64,000 nucleotides of DNA, taken from positions 20,958-84,957 of the forward strand of contig JAQSXJ010000006.1 in assembly GCA_029256725.1 (NCBI GenBank), given 5' to 3'. This stretch comes from Anaerocolumna sp. (GTDB taxonomy: Bacteria > Bacillota > Clostridia > Lachnospirales > Lachnospiraceae). Position 1 is the first letter of the stretch; every line of letters starts with the position of its first letter. Below the pieces are notes generated by a model, which made no database searches, was not told where the DNA came from, and saw only the letters and a program-made list of their open reading frames with translations. Positions 52,302 to 61,625 of this stretch are shown one piece after another. The position numbers and the translations under genes were made by a program.

Positions 52302-52503
52302 CATCTAGAAAGATAAGTTTATAGAATTTTACAACAATGAGAAAATTCGATGTGAATCGAAGTAGTCAAATGTAAAATTATAATTTGCTTTATAAGTTCA
52401 TGTGATAATTTTACTAAGATAAGTTCATTAAAAATATTTAAAAATATTTAGAAGAACATTCGTTTAATAAATTGATAAAAAAGATATTTATTAATATATA
52501 AAA

Positions 52504-52548
52504 GGCTTTCTATGATTAACTTAGACCATCATAGAAAGTCATTTTTTT
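52504..52548 (+). terminator. Terminator ending the exopolysaccharide locus
   Basis: GGCTTTCTATGAT pairs with ATCATAGAAAGTC (one G-T pair) around an 11-base loop and a run of seven T residues follows. The rest of 52302-52677 is AT-rich and empty apart from the PadR promoter. Confidence 0.9.
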
Positions 52549-52629
52549 GTGTTAAAACGTAACACAATTATTAAGTAAAACAAAATATTGTACAATACTA
52601 AATATTATAAAAATAAAAATAAAATAATA

Positions 52630-52659
52630 TTGACAATAATGTACGACGTACAGTATAAT
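52630..52659 (+). promoter_or_regulatory. padR promoter with embedded palindromic operator
   Basis: TTGACA (52630-52635) and TATAAT (52654-52659) are perfect consensus boxes 18 bases apart. TGTACGACGTACA (52640-52652), with perfect five-base arms, sits in the spacer. PadR-family sites are built on the same TGTAC/GTACA half-sites, so autorepression is likely. Confidence 0.7.
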
Positions 52660-52677
52660 GCGATTAGAGGTGATGAA

Positions 52678-53034
52678 ATGGATTCTATGGAAAACATTAT
52701 TAATATGCTTACAGTTGAACTAAAAAGAGGTTCCCTTGTACTGATTGTGCTAAGCCAGCTGAGAGAGAATGAATATGGATATTCGCTGGTTCAAAAACTG
52801 GAAGCGAAAAATGTACCAATTGAAGCAGGAACGCTATATCCGCTGTTACGCAGATTAGAGAAACAGAATCTGCTTATAAGCGAATGGGATACAAGTGAGA
52901 GCAGACCACGTAAATTCTATAAACTCAGTAATTTAGGAGAAGAAGTTTTTGTCAGGCTCAAAAATGAGTGGATTTCACTATCTAAACAGTTAGATACTGT
53001 TTTAAAGGAGAATAATGGCTATGAAGATGATTGA
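52678..53034 (+). CDS. PadR-family transcriptional regulator
   Basis: The 118-residue product carries the PadR winged helix (LIVLSQLRENEYGYSLVQKL, EAGTLYPLLRRLEKQNLLIS, SRPRKFYKLSNLGEEV). ATG 52678 was chosen because AGAGGTGAT precedes it and the promoter -10 lies just upstream; the longer frame from 52588 would start before the promoter. It has the short C-terminal helix for dimerisation. The gene overlaps the next by 20 bases, the usual pairing with a HAAS-type membrane protein whose ligand it may sense. Confidence 0.92.
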   Translation: MDSMENIINMLTVELKRGSLVLIVLSQLRENEYGYSLVQKLEAKNVPIEAGTLYPLLRRLEKQNLLISEWDTSESRPRKFYKLSNLGEEVFVRLKNEWISLSKQLDTVLKENNGYEDD

Positions 53035-54034
53035 TAAGTATGTATATGCAGTTACTAAATATTTACCGGCAGACAGCAGAGAAGATGTTGGGAAGGAACT
53101 TAGAGCCAATATTGAAGATATGCTTCCTGAGAGTCCCACAGATGAGGACGTGTACAAGGTACTGGAGAAATTGGGTAGTCCAATGAAGCTGGCAGAAGAA
53201 TACAATCCCAACAAAAGGTATCTTATAGGCCCTGCCTATTATGACCGCTATATAGAAACACTGAAAATCGTTATTGGTATATTTATTCCTGTTTTTGCCG
53301 GTCTTGCAATTTTATCCGGTGTATCTGACGCAGACAGTACCAATTCAGTAAACGGATATCTGATTCCCATTATAGAAGATTTGGGCAGTTCCATTGTTGA
53401 AGGTGCTTTACAAGGAGCTTTCTGGGTAACCTTGGTATTTTTCATAATGGAGAAGACCGGTTTTGATTCCGGCGATATACCATTGCTTCATAAGAAATGG
53501 TCACCTAATGAGCTGGCAGATATTCCTGTGAGTAACAGTGAGATTTCCAGAACAGACGCAATTGTTTCTGTGTTTTTTACTGTACTTTTTACAGCCATAG
53601 TTTATTTTCAACCTCAGTCAATTGCCATCTATATAAGCAAAGGAATTGGCAGCAAGACAGATGTTACGCCTTTCTTTGATGCAGATAGATTAAAAGTGTA
53701 TATACCGGTAATTCTTATTTTGGCGGTGATTCAGATTGGATTGTTCGTTGTCAAGATGATAAAAGGACATTGGAATAAAGCACTGGCTGTTTCCCAGGTA
53801 ATCTATAATGTTTTAGTTTGTATTCAGGTGATTGTAATGTTAAAAGACAGTTTATTGTTTAACACAGCTTTCTTTACAAAAGTATTTAATATTTTTAAAC
53901 CCTTCTCGGAACAGACCGTGTTAATGTGGAGTAATAAGATTATTTATGGAATAATCGCCATTAATATTATTCTTGTTGTTATGGAGAGTGTAAAGGTTTT
54001 ATCCAAGGGATTAGGAAGAAGAAACTTTGTATAA
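53015..54034 (+). CDS. HAAS-domain membrane protein, partner of PadR
   Basis: The protein has 339 residues. The first 75 (MIDKYVYAVTKYLPADSRED, DVYKVLEKLGSPMKLAEEYN) are the HAAS signalling helix bundle that is often encoded right after PadR. Six membrane segments follow (near 84-102, 125-145, 183-200, 228-248, 263-280, 305-323). The role is probably envelope-stress or lipid-related signalling, by family context only. The start overlaps padR. A ten-pair hairpin follows shortly after the stop. Confidence 0.82.
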   Translation: MAMKMIDKYVYAVTKYLPADSREDVGKELRANIEDMLPESPTDEDVYKVLEKLGSPMKLAEEYNPNKRYLIGPAYYDRYIETLKIVIGIFIPVFAGLAILSGVSDADSTNSVNGYLIPIIEDLGSSIVEGALQGAFWVTLVFFIMEKTGFDSGDIPLLHKKWSPNELADIPVSNSEISRTDAIVSVFFTVLFTAIVYFQPQSIAIYISKGIGSKTDVTPFFDADRLKVYIPVILILAVIQIGLFVVKMIKGHWNKALAVSQVIYNVLVCIQVIVMLKDSLLFNTAFFTKVFNIFKPFSEQTVLMWSNKIIYGIIAINIILVVMESVKVLSKGLGRRNFV

Positions 54035-54050
54035 GTACAACAGGAGAACA

Positions 54051-54074
54051 TAGAGTCTGGCTTGCCAGACTCTA
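54051..54074 (+). terminator. Perfect hairpin after the HAAS gene
   Basis: TAGAGTCTGG and CCAGACTCTA enclose CTTG. No T run follows, so it may be a 3' end-stabilising structure. Confidence 0.55.
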
Positions 54075-54186
54075 GCGCTGACAATCAGTAACGTTAGCGA
54101 CATTCTTCCTTAAGTGCAGTAAGTGCAGTAGGTGCATCCTGCCAGCAGACTTTTTACAGAATAGATTTATACTCAATTACATAAAT

Positions 54187-54229
54187 AAACCGGATTAAAT
54201 GAAAAGTATTCCATTTAATCCGGTTTTTT
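54187..54229. terminator. Bidirectional terminator between the HAAS and ABC-F genes
   Basis: AAACCGGATTAAATG pairs with CATTTAATCCGGTTT and T residues follow; it serves both convergent genes. Confidence 0.9.
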
Positions 54230-54235
54230 ATTTAC

Positions 54236-55789
54236 TTAAATTTTGGTAGACCAGTTGGAGCAGTCCCATACCTTCGTAGCAAAATCTTCATAGAATTCAG
54301 GCTCATGACATATAAGCAAGATACTGCCGCCATATTCCTTCAATGCCCGTTTCAGTTCCTCTTTGGCTTCTACATCCAAATGGTTTGTAGGCTCATCCAG
54401 TAGCAGAAGATTGGTCTCCTGGTTGATTAGCTTACATAATCTTACTTTGGCTTGCTCGCCGCCGCTAAGAACGCGAACCAGACTCTCGATATGTTTTGTT
54501 GTTAAGCCGCATTTTGCCAATGCTGAACGTACTTCATACTGAGAATAGGAGGGAAATTCCTTCCATAACTCTTCAATACAGGTATTATTCTTAGCACCTG
54601 TCATTTCCTGCTCAAAATAACCTTTGTAAAGATAATCACCTAAGGATACCTTTCCTTCAAGAGGAGGTATCAGTCCGATGATACTTTTTAATAAAGTCGT
54701 CTTACCGATTCCGTTAGCACCTTTTAAGACTACTTTATCACCACGCTCCATGGTCAGGGTCAGAGGCTTAGATAAGGGTTCATCATATCCTATTACAAGA
54801 TGCTCTGTCTGAAAGATGAATCTGCCGGCTGCTCTGGCTTCTTTAAAATAGAATTCAGGCTTTGGTTTCTCCTTTGCAAGTTCGATAACATCCATTTTAT
54901 CCAGCTTCTTTTGTCTGGACATGGCCATATTCCTGGTGGATACCCTTGCTTTATTTCTGGCAACAAAGTCCTGTAGTTCACTGATTTCCTGCTGCTGTCT
55001 CTTGTAAGCACTCTCAAGCTGAGCTTTTCTGACTTCATATACTTCCAGAAATTTATCATAGTCTCCCACATAGCGGTTCAACTCTGCATTCTCCATATGG
55101 TAGATAATATTAATAACACTATTTAGGAAGGGTATATCATGAGAGATAAGAATAAAGGCATTCTCATACTCGTTTAAGTAACGCTTTAACCATTCAATAT
55201 GCACCGTATCAAGATAGTTGGTGGGCTCGTCTAATAAAAGTATGTCCGGTTTCTCTAATAGCAGCTTGCCTAATAAGACCTTTGTTCGCTGACCACCGCT
55301 TAATTCTGTTACATCTTTATCAAGTCCAATAGCATCAAGACCAAGTGCACGACCGATTTCTTCTACCTTTGAATCTATAATATAGAAATTATTATTGTCA
55401 AGAGTTTCCTGTATAGTACCGAATTCCTCCATAATGTTCATAAGGCTGTCTGAATCCGCATCAGCCATTAAATTACATAAATCATTCATTTTCTTCTCTA
55501 GTTCAAAGAGATAGGAAAATGCAGATTTTAAGACTCCTCGGATGGTCATGCCTTTGTCCAGAACGGAATGTTGATCAAGATACCCCACTCTGACATTTTT
55601 GGCCCACTGAATATTGCCTTCATCCGGCATAAGCTTTCCGGTGACAATGTTCATGAAGGTGGATTTTCCTTCCCCATTGGCACCAACCAACCCGATATGT
55701 TCCCCTTTTAGAAGGCGGAAAGATACATTATTAAATATGGCCCTGTCACCAAATCCGTGAGTAAGATTCTCAACATTTAAAATACTCAT
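54236..55789 (-). CDS. ABC-F family ATPase
   Basis: The protein has 517 residues with two ATP-binding domains and no membrane segments. Walker A motifs are GANGEGKSTFMN (near 36) and GANGIGKTTLLKS (near 352). The signatures are ELSGGQRTKVLLG and VLSGGEQAKVRL, each followed by LLLDEPTNYLD or LLLDEPTNHLD. A basic linker of about 80 residues joins the domains (KRQQQEISELQDFVARNKAR). ABC-F proteins act at the ribosomal E-site in translation control or antibiotic resistance. This most resembles the housekeeping YkpA/YbiT group, but a resistance role cannot be excluded. Start follows AAGGAGT. Confidence 0.92.
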   Translation of the reverse strand: MSILNVENLTHGFGDRAIFNNVSFRLLKGEHIGLVGANGEGKSTFMNIVTGKLMPDEGNIQWAKNVRVGYLDQHSVLDKGMTIRGVLKSAFSYLFELEKKMNDLCNLMADADSDSLMNIMEEFGTIQETLDNNNFYIIDSKVEEIGRALGLDAIGLDKDVTELSGGQRTKVLLGKLLLEKPDILLLDEPTNYLDTVHIEWLKRYLNEYENAFILISHDIPFLNSVINIIYHMENAELNRYVGDYDKFLEVYEVRKAQLESAYKRQQQEISELQDFVARNKARVSTRNMAMSRQKKLDKMDVIELAKEKPKPEFYFKEARAAGRFIFQTEHLVIGYDEPLSKPLTLTMERGDKVVLKGANGIGKTTLLKSIIGLIPPLEGKVSLGDYLYKGYFEQEMTGAKNNTCIEELWKEFPSYSQYEVRSALAKCGLTTKHIESLVRVLSGGEQAKVRLCKLINQETNLLLLDEPTNHLDVEAKEELKRALKEYGGSILLICHEPEFYEDFATKVWDCSNWSTKI

Positions 55790-56232
55790 AAGTACTCCTT
55801 GCAGATAATAAATTAGTTATCAATAATTCAGTTAAAGATTTTGTGCAATCTCAACTAAAAGTCACTTAATAAATTATACATATTTTTTTTACATTTTCAA
55901 GTAAAATAATAAATGCAGAACTGGTAAATTCTTTTCAAGTTGAATATTATCTGGTACAATATGGAGGTGTACTGATTAGGCGGTGTTTTTCAAGGCATAC
56001 ATTCGATAGTGGGAAGATGACTTTGTGCCTATTATATATTTAATATTATCTTTACAAATCAAATGAAATATATTATGTTTGAGCATTACAGGTAATAAAA
56101 TTTACATTTGCTTTACCAAAGCTAAGTATGACAGTGTTACAATGGAGTTATCCTTTTAAATTGATTTTATCTATGAATATAACTCTACAAGCAGTGTATT
56201 GTATATTTTCATACTGGAAGGATATTATATAG
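55790..56232. other. Intergenic region between the divergent ABC-F and HD genes
   Basis: No gene is seen in these 443 bases. A minus-strand promoter for the ABC-F gene (TTGAAA, 16 bases, TATAAT; plus 55873-55900) is clear. A plus-strand pair, TTTTCA (55932-55937) and TACAAT (55955-55960) with 17-base spacing, could drive the HD gene with a leader of about 265 bases. Confidence 0.5.
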
Positions 56233-56919
56233 TTGGATAACAGGAGGCCACAGAATAGAGTGATAACTTATCGTGAAATTAAGAGAATACCTCAAATTAG
56301 AACATATATACAGAAAGCGGACGAAGCATTAGGTGCCCTGGGTTACACAGAGCACAGTTTTGCCCATGTAGGGATTGTAGCAGAAAAGGCGAAATATATT
56401 CTATCCACTTTAGGATATCCCGAGAGAACCATTGAGCTGGCACAGATAGCAGCTTATATGCATGATATAGGTAATGTGGTAAACCGAGTGGATCACGCCC
56501 AGAGTGGAGCAGTTATGGCCTTTCGTATTCTGGACAGACAGGGTGTAGAGGCAGAGGATATTGCAGTGATAATCTCAGCCATTGGTAACCATGATGAAAG
56601 TACTGCCTTTCCCGTTAATGAAGTAGCCGCTGCCCTGATACTTGCAGATAAGACGGACGTTCGTTATACCAGGGTAAGAAACCGTGACCTTGCAAGCTTT
56701 GATATCCATGACAGAGTTAATTATGCCGTTAAGGAAGCAGAAACATTAATAAATGAAGAAAAGACAAAGATTACCTTAAATCTTACTATCGATACGGAGT
56801 TTTCTTCCGTAATGGATTATTTCGAAATATTTCTGGATCGTATGGTATTATGTAAGAAAGCCGCGCAAAAACTGAACTTAAGATTTCAGCTAATTATAAA
56901 CGGACAAAAGATATTATAA
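56233..56919 (+). CDS. HD-domain phosphohydrolase
   Basis: The protein has 228 residues. The metal ligands are His in HSFAHVGIVAEKA, the pair in AAYMHDIGNVV, and the second-shell residues in ISAIGNHDESTAF, and a further Asp in LILADKTDVRYT, so the HD site looks complete. Start is TTG 56233, with GGAAGGA ten bases upstream. It is followed 14 bases later by a CYTH phosphatase, suggesting a joint role in nucleotide or polyphosphate metabolism. The substrate is unknown. Confidence 0.85.
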   Translation: MDNRRPQNRVITYREIKRIPQIRTYIQKADEALGALGYTEHSFAHVGIVAEKAKYILSTLGYPERTIELAQIAAYMHDIGNVVNRVDHAQSGAVMAFRILDRQGVEAEDIAVIISAIGNHDESTAFPVNEVAAALILADKTDVRYTRVRNRDLASFDIHDRVNYAVKEAETLINEEKTKITLNLTIDTEFSSVMDYFEIFLDRMVLCKKAAQKLNLRFQLIINGQKIL

Positions 56920-56933
56920 TTTGGGAGAGCTTT

Positions 56934-57443
56934 ATGGAAACTGAGAGAAAATTTTTATTAAACAAATTGCCGGAGGACTTATATAGTTATCCGGTTAAAA
57001 ATATCGAACAGGGATATCTGTGCACCAATCCGGTAATCCGCATTCGCAGAAGCAATGAAGATTTTTACATGACCTACAAATCAAGGTTAGATATTACAAA
57101 AGAGGTTAGTGTAGCTCTGGTTTGTGAAGAGGTTGAACTGCCACTTACCAAAGAAGCCTATTATCATCTGAGAGAGAAAACGGATTTAAGACTTATAACT
57201 AAAAAAAGGTACCTGATTCCACTGGAAGCTGGTCTTACCTGCGAGCTTGACATATTCACAGGAGAGTTAGAGGGATTGATTTTTGCTGAAGTAGAATTCA
57301 AGTCTGAAGAAGAGGCTGTTGAGTTTAAATTGCCGGATTGGTTTGATAAGGAAGTAACTTTTGATGACAGATATAAGAATAATGTATTAGCATTGACAAA
57401 AGATCTGTCGGAACTGAATCTTGATGTATTAAATAACTTGTGA
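56934..57443 (+). CDS. CYTH-domain triphosphatase
   Basis: The protein has 169 residues of the triphosphate tunnel metalloenzyme fold. METERKFLL is the ExExK signature, and PVIRIRRSNEDFYMTYKSR, CEEVELPLTKEAY, KKRYLIPL and CELDIFTGELEGLIFAEVEF supply the paired basic and acidic residues that line the tunnel. Length is typical. Such enzymes split tripolyphosphate or nucleoside triphosphates; few are adenylate cyclases. It forms an operon with the HD gene. RBS GGGAG. Confidence 0.9.
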   Translation: METERKFLLNKLPEDLYSYPVKNIEQGYLCTNPVIRIRRSNEDFYMTYKSRLDITKEVSVALVCEEVELPLTKEAYYHLREKTDLRLITKKRYLIPLEAGLTCELDIFTGELEGLIFAEVEFKSEEEAVEFKLPDWFDKEVTFDDRYKNNVLALTKDLSELNLDVLNNL

Positions 57444-57530
57444 TATGTGTTAAATGGTATAAACATATAGTTAATTATGTATCTAAATAATCCGAGAAAC
57501 TTTTAAAATATAACTTTTTTAATATACAAA

Positions 57531-57830
57531 AGAATCAAAAGTTCTATTTTTTTAACGTGCTAAAGTTAATTTTATACGATTTCAGGATAAATACACAAAA
57601 CAGAAAGAATGAATGTGCCTATGGAAAGGGATTAGAAGTCCTTTTCTCTGAATATTTGGTGCTATATTCTAAAACAGATTGTTTGAGCGTTAGCGAGTTA
57701 TCTGTTTAGAATATGCCCAGCACAAAATATTCGGAGAATTAGGATTTCTTATCCCTTGAAATAAGCATGAGTTCTTTCTGTTTTGTGTATTTTTCGGTCC
57801 GTATGACAACCAAAAAGAACTTTTGACTCT
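57531..57830. repeat. 300-bp long palindromic element (MITE-like)
   Basis: The left end (AGAATCAAAAGTTCT) and the reverse complement of the right end (AGAGTCAAAAGTTCT) match at 14 of 15 positions. Further in, AATACACAAAACAGAAAGAA occurs on both arms in opposite orientation, and most of both arms pair. The centre is a hairpin around GAGCGTTAGCGAG. There is no reading frame of note. Symmetry, terminal repeats and isolation in a gap suggest a non-autonomous mobile element. Confidence 0.75.
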
Positions 57831-57887
57831 CTGGTTAAATATAGAAGAAAAATAAGTGGCACTGGGAAGTCAATGTATTCATAATAG

Positions 57888-57933
57888 AACAAAAGAAAGT
57901 GACTCTTATGGTAAGATATCACTTTCTTTTGTT
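57888..57933. terminator. Hairpin overlapping the histidine kinase stop codon
   Basis: AACAAAAGAAAGTGA and TCACTTTCTTTTGTT are perfect 15-base arms around a 16-base loop. The kinase stop (minus strand, 57906-57908) lies in the loop. The right arm is T-rich on the minus strand, so it may act as the terminator of the kinase operon. Confidence 0.6.
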
Positions 57934-60128
57934 ATTCTGGTTTCACTGGTATAGCGGTCCTGCTTTTTAAAACGTAGGACTGCATTAAACAGATCCCCGT
58001 CCAACTCGATATCAAAGGTTCCTTCCTGAATAGCTGCCAGACTCTTGGAAATGGATAACCCAAGACCACTGCCTTCTGTATTTCTGGAAGAGTCCCCTCT
58101 GACAAAACGCTCCATTAGCTCTTCTGAACTGATATTTAATTTCGCTGCAGAAATATTCTTAACCGATACAACAGACATGTCCTCTTCAGTGAAGATGTTA
58201 ATATAAGCTCTCGTTCCGCTTAAGGCATATTTGACTACATTAGAAAAAATATTTTCTATAATACGATAAGTACTTCTTCCATCAGCCATGATATAGATTG
58301 GCTCCTGTGTTACCGTCAGTACAGGTTCTATATTATGGTCGGAGAATTTATCTTCAAATTCACCCAGTGACTGTCTAACAAGTTCAACAAGATTTATGCA
58401 TTCCAAGTTCAGCACCAGCACACCGGAGGAGGCTTTAGAGGCTTCCACCAAATCTTCAATGAGAGTCTTTAGACGCCAGGTCTTACCAGATAGGACATCT
58501 AAGTAACCTTCTGCAGTTTCATTCTGCAGATTTTCTTTCTTTAAGAGATCTACATAATTTATAATAGAAGTAAGAGGTGTCTTAATATCATGGGAAACAT
58601 TTGCGATAAGTTCAGTTTTCAGCCTTTCACTCTTAACTTTTTCCTCTACTGCAGCAGAAAAACCTTCGCTGATATTATTAATATCGATTGCCAGGGAGAG
58701 AGAGGGTTCATGCATCTTATCAACAGGTATTTTGTGTTTTAGATTACCGTCTGCCAGTTTTTTCGTCTCGCGGCTGATTATTTTAAAATCAATAACCTGT
58801 TTCATTAATCCATAAAAGAGGAACAGATATCCCAAAATGCTGACTGTCAGGAAAAGCGGTGTAGGCCAGGGTGTCAGTTCAAATCTGTATATCATAAAAC
58901 CTGTTACTTCTAAAGCTATAAAAAATAGAATAAGAGCCGCAAACCGGAAGGTAATACTTCTGCCTGCTATGAATTCCCGTATAAAATAACGCAGCTTCAT
59001 ACCAAAACTATGAAGATATGAATTAGTGAAAAATACATTCTTTTTGAATCTTCGAACCAGACTTAAGAACCCAAATAAACTAAAAGGATAAAGAATAGTA
59101 TAACCAACTCCAAGTAGTATTGAATAGTCAAGGCCAAAGTCATGCAGCAGATATCTGCATAATTTAATATCAAGAAAATAGAGTATAGCAATTCCACCAG
59201 TAATAAGTATCAATCCGGTCTCAGTTCGTATACGATCAAAGCCTAGTAGTTTAAGCTGATCGGATTTATTTGTATGCCCGGCGAAGAAGACGATCAAAAT
59301 AAAAAAGACCAGTAGTAATGCAAAGGATATGGGTACTGGATGCAGTGAATTCGTATAATTTCGGTAAAGTGTATTAAAATGATGATACATCGTACCGAAT
59401 TCATCAGCTTTGTTTGGAAAATTATTAACAATGGTTGTACAAATAATATATTCGCCCCGATTTGTTTCCGTTTCATCCTCGCTGTTTATGACAACTCCTC
59501 GGATATAGTCCATTACCCAGCTTAAGTTTTCGTCGTTCAAAGACTGATAATTACGGTTTACATTGGTGGCGTATTTTTCTGTTTCCGTATTGATGATCAG
59601 GTAGGCGTTGTTTGTCTTTTTCACATGCTCCAGATATTCCTTCTGGGTCATCTTATCCTTGCCTTCCTCATTGGTCTTATATACCTTATTTTCCAGAGCA
59701 GCAGAAGTATAAACAGCTCCCGTTTTTACATTTTTAACATAATACAAAAAATTACTGTTGGTTTGATTGAGTATGGCATTATAATAATCAAACTGTTCCT
59801 GTTCACTGCTGTTCGCATTCTTTTTTTTAGATTTGGGGTTGACCACTTCTTTTTCAAATAAGGAAGAGATATCTGTTGAAGATGGATCAAATCCGATACT
59901 TCCGGAGTAGCCCTTTTCTCTGTAATCCACATATACGGCAACACGCTCAACATATTTCAGATATTTGTTCTGAAATTCAGAAGTCTCTTTAAAGTCGGAA
60001 GTATTTGTAGTATAGGAATCAAGATATTTAAAAATATGATAAGTCCCAATGGTCAGGGTAAGACCTGACAGAAACAGGACGATATGTATCAATATTTTTA
60101 TATACAATGAACCTTTAATTCTATTCAT
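57906..60128 (-). CDS. Sensor histidine kinase with large extracellular domain
   Basis: The protein has 740 residues. One membrane segment (about 9-30), an extracellular domain (about 31-270), then five more membrane segments (to about 445) precede a HAMP-like stretch (ETKKLADGNLKHKIPVDKMH). The H-box is NVSHDIKTPLTSIINYV, the N-box ENIFSNVVKYAL, and the G-box GSGLGLSISKSL. The enzyme autophosphorylates and signals to the response regulator encoded 25 bases upstream. The multi-helix sensor region resembles kinases that watch the envelope or peptide antibiotics, but the signal is not known. Confidence 0.92.
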   Translation of the reverse strand: MNRIKGSLYIKILIHIVLFLSGLTLTIGTYHIFKYLDSYTTNTSDFKETSEFQNKYLKYVERVAVYVDYREKGYSGSIGFDPSSTDISSLFEKEVVNPKSKKKNANSSEQEQFDYYNAILNQTNSNFLYYVKNVKTGAVYTSAALENKVYKTNEEGKDKMTQKEYLEHVKKTNNAYLIINTETEKYATNVNRNYQSLNDENLSWVMDYIRGVVINSEDETETNRGEYIICTTIVNNFPNKADEFGTMYHHFNTLYRNYTNSLHPVPISFALLLVFFILIVFFAGHTNKSDQLKLLGFDRIRTETGLILITGGIAILYFLDIKLCRYLLHDFGLDYSILLGVGYTILYPFSLFGFLSLVRRFKKNVFFTNSYLHSFGMKLRYFIREFIAGRSITFRFAALILFFIALEVTGFMIYRFELTPWPTPLFLTVSILGYLFLFYGLMKQVIDFKIISRETKKLADGNLKHKIPVDKMHEPSLSLAIDINNISEGFSAAVEEKVKSERLKTELIANVSHDIKTPLTSIINYVDLLKKENLQNETAEGYLDVLSGKTWRLKTLIEDLVEASKASSGVLVLNLECINLVELVRQSLGEFEDKFSDHNIEPVLTVTQEPIYIMADGRSTYRIIENIFSNVVKYALSGTRAYINIFTEEDMSVVSVKNISAAKLNISSEELMERFVRGDSSRNTEGSGLGLSISKSLAAIQEGTFDIELDGDLFNAVLRFKKQDRYTSETRITKESDILP

Positions 60129-60153
60129 ATAGTACCGCAGCCTTTCTAAAAGA

Positions 60154-60852
60154 TTAGTATTTCTCCACCTTGTATCCGATACCCCAGGCTACCTTTAAAT
60201 ATTTGGGTTCCTTTGGATTGATCTCGATCTTTTCCCTGATATGGCGTATGTGCACGGCAACAATGTTATCGGCACCATAAGAAGGCTCATTCCATATGAG
60301 TTCATAAATTTCATTGATTGAGTATACCCTGCCTTTATTCTTAACCAGTAGTTTTAACAGGTTATATTCTATTGGAGTAAGCTTAATCAGCTCCCCGTCA
60401 ACATAGACTTCTTTTCTGTCATCATTTACAACCAAACCGCCGGAGGAGTAAATATTCTGTTCCTCAGATACGATGCTGCCAAGTTTTGTATATCTGCGAA
60501 GAGCAGATTTAACCCTGGCTATAAGCTCCAGAGGATTAAAAGGCTTGGTAATATAGTCATCGGCACCGACATTAAGACCTAACACCTTGTCACTGTCCTC
60601 GGATTTGGCAGTCAGTAATATAATTGGAAGAGTGCTGTTATTCTCTCGTAGTTTCATAGTTACTCGGATACCGTCCATTTCAGGCATCATGATATCCAGA
60701 AGAACAAGATGGACTTCAGATGAAGATTCTATCATCTCCAAGGCTTGTATACCGTTATAAGCTTTTATAATATTATAGCCTTCAGCACTTAAATAAATCT
60801 GAATGGCATCAACAATTTCTTTATCATCATCACAAACTAAAATGTTGTACAT
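60154..60852 (-). CDS. OmpR-family response regulator
   Basis: The 232-residue product starts MYNILVCDDDKEIVDAI. GGGAGCT lies upstream at the right distance from this ATG (60852), so it is preferred to the ATG at 60864. The receiver has the acidic pair DDD near 9, the phosphorylated Asp in LVLLDIMMPEMDG (near 52), and the conserved LTAKSED and ITKPFNPLEL. The winged helix ends YELIWNEPSYGADNIVAVHI, HIREKIEINPKEPKYLKVAWG. First gene of a two-gene operon with the kinase. Confidence 0.95.
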   Translation of the reverse strand: MYNILVCDDDKEIVDAIQIYLSAEGYNIIKAYNGIQALEMIESSSEVHLVLLDIMMPEMDGIRVTMKLRENNSTLPIILLTAKSEDSDKVLGLNVGADDYITKPFNPLELIARVKSALRRYTKLGSIVSEEQNIYSSGGLVVNDDRKEVYVDGELIKLTPIEYNLLKLLVKNKGRVYSINEIYELIWNEPSYGADNIVAVHIRHIREKIEINPKEPKYLKVAWGIGYKVEKY

Positions 60853-61625
60853 ATGAGCTCCCATCTGTGCGCACTAACGCACTTAAATATCAAAGTATTG
60901 AAAAAGCGTTTTATTTTATAGAGTTCCCAACTGTATGCTTAAGCACACATCCAAATTAAAGTAGTAGTAACGCTTTTTTATCATGCCAACCATCATTTAT
61001 ACCTTGCACGCTTCAATCAAAAGTGGACTAATTGCATGCTGGATTTGTTTTCCCCGATTTTTATTATACCTTATTTTGTGTAAAACATCTAGTATTTATA
61101 ATTTGCCAGATAGGATTACCGTTATATTTGCTTTAATAGATAGGGCTTGATAGAATGATTGTTAGAATGGTAAAACTTTGATTGATAAAAATATAACAAT
61201 AACTATATGCTGAAAAAGAAAATTGTATAATATAACGACAAAATAACTGAGAGATTTTCAAAATTATATAAAAATGACCATTTGATTGTAAATAAAGGAA
61301 AGGGGTGGATTTTTTTGAATAGATAATCTATAATGTATTTTACTAGAGCAAACTGCTGTGTAGAGATTGATAATTATTTAACACGACAGGTCGTGTTAAA
61401 TGTATAAGTTTAACGGTATATAAGGATTGTAACTATATAAATTAAACTAAGTTTTCTTTGTGAGATTATTCCTATACATAACAGCTATAATGACCATGGC
61501 AAAAGAGAAGCTGAAGTTTACAATTATATATTTATGAACAGGTTAACTTATTACAACCTCATAGCGGATTTAATAATAATGCAGGAATTTTCTTGTACAG
61601 AGAAGCTCAGTAGGAGGAATAGGTA
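60853..61625. other. Long intergenic region between the regulator and nfnA
   Basis: No gene is seen in 773 bases. The part nearest the response regulator (60865-60985) can fold into a long leader: AAAAAGCGTT pairs with AACGCTTTTT some 60 bases away, with a small palindrome around TGCTTAAGCA between them. The part nearer nfnA holds the perfect palindrome listed separately. Confidence 0.5.
61376..61401. promoter_or_regulatory. Perfect 26-base palindrome, TetR-type operator shape
   Basis: ATTTAACACGAC, AG, GTCGTGTTAAAT: perfect 12-base arms with a two-base centre, about 225 bases before nfnA. Length and symmetry fit a dimeric repressor site of the TetR kind. No such regulator is encoded in the window. 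Confidence 0.55.

Noticed and set aside
52588..52677. Longer PadR protein
   Set aside because: The extension runs through the -35/-10 region and operator; the ATG at 52678 has a proper ribosome site.
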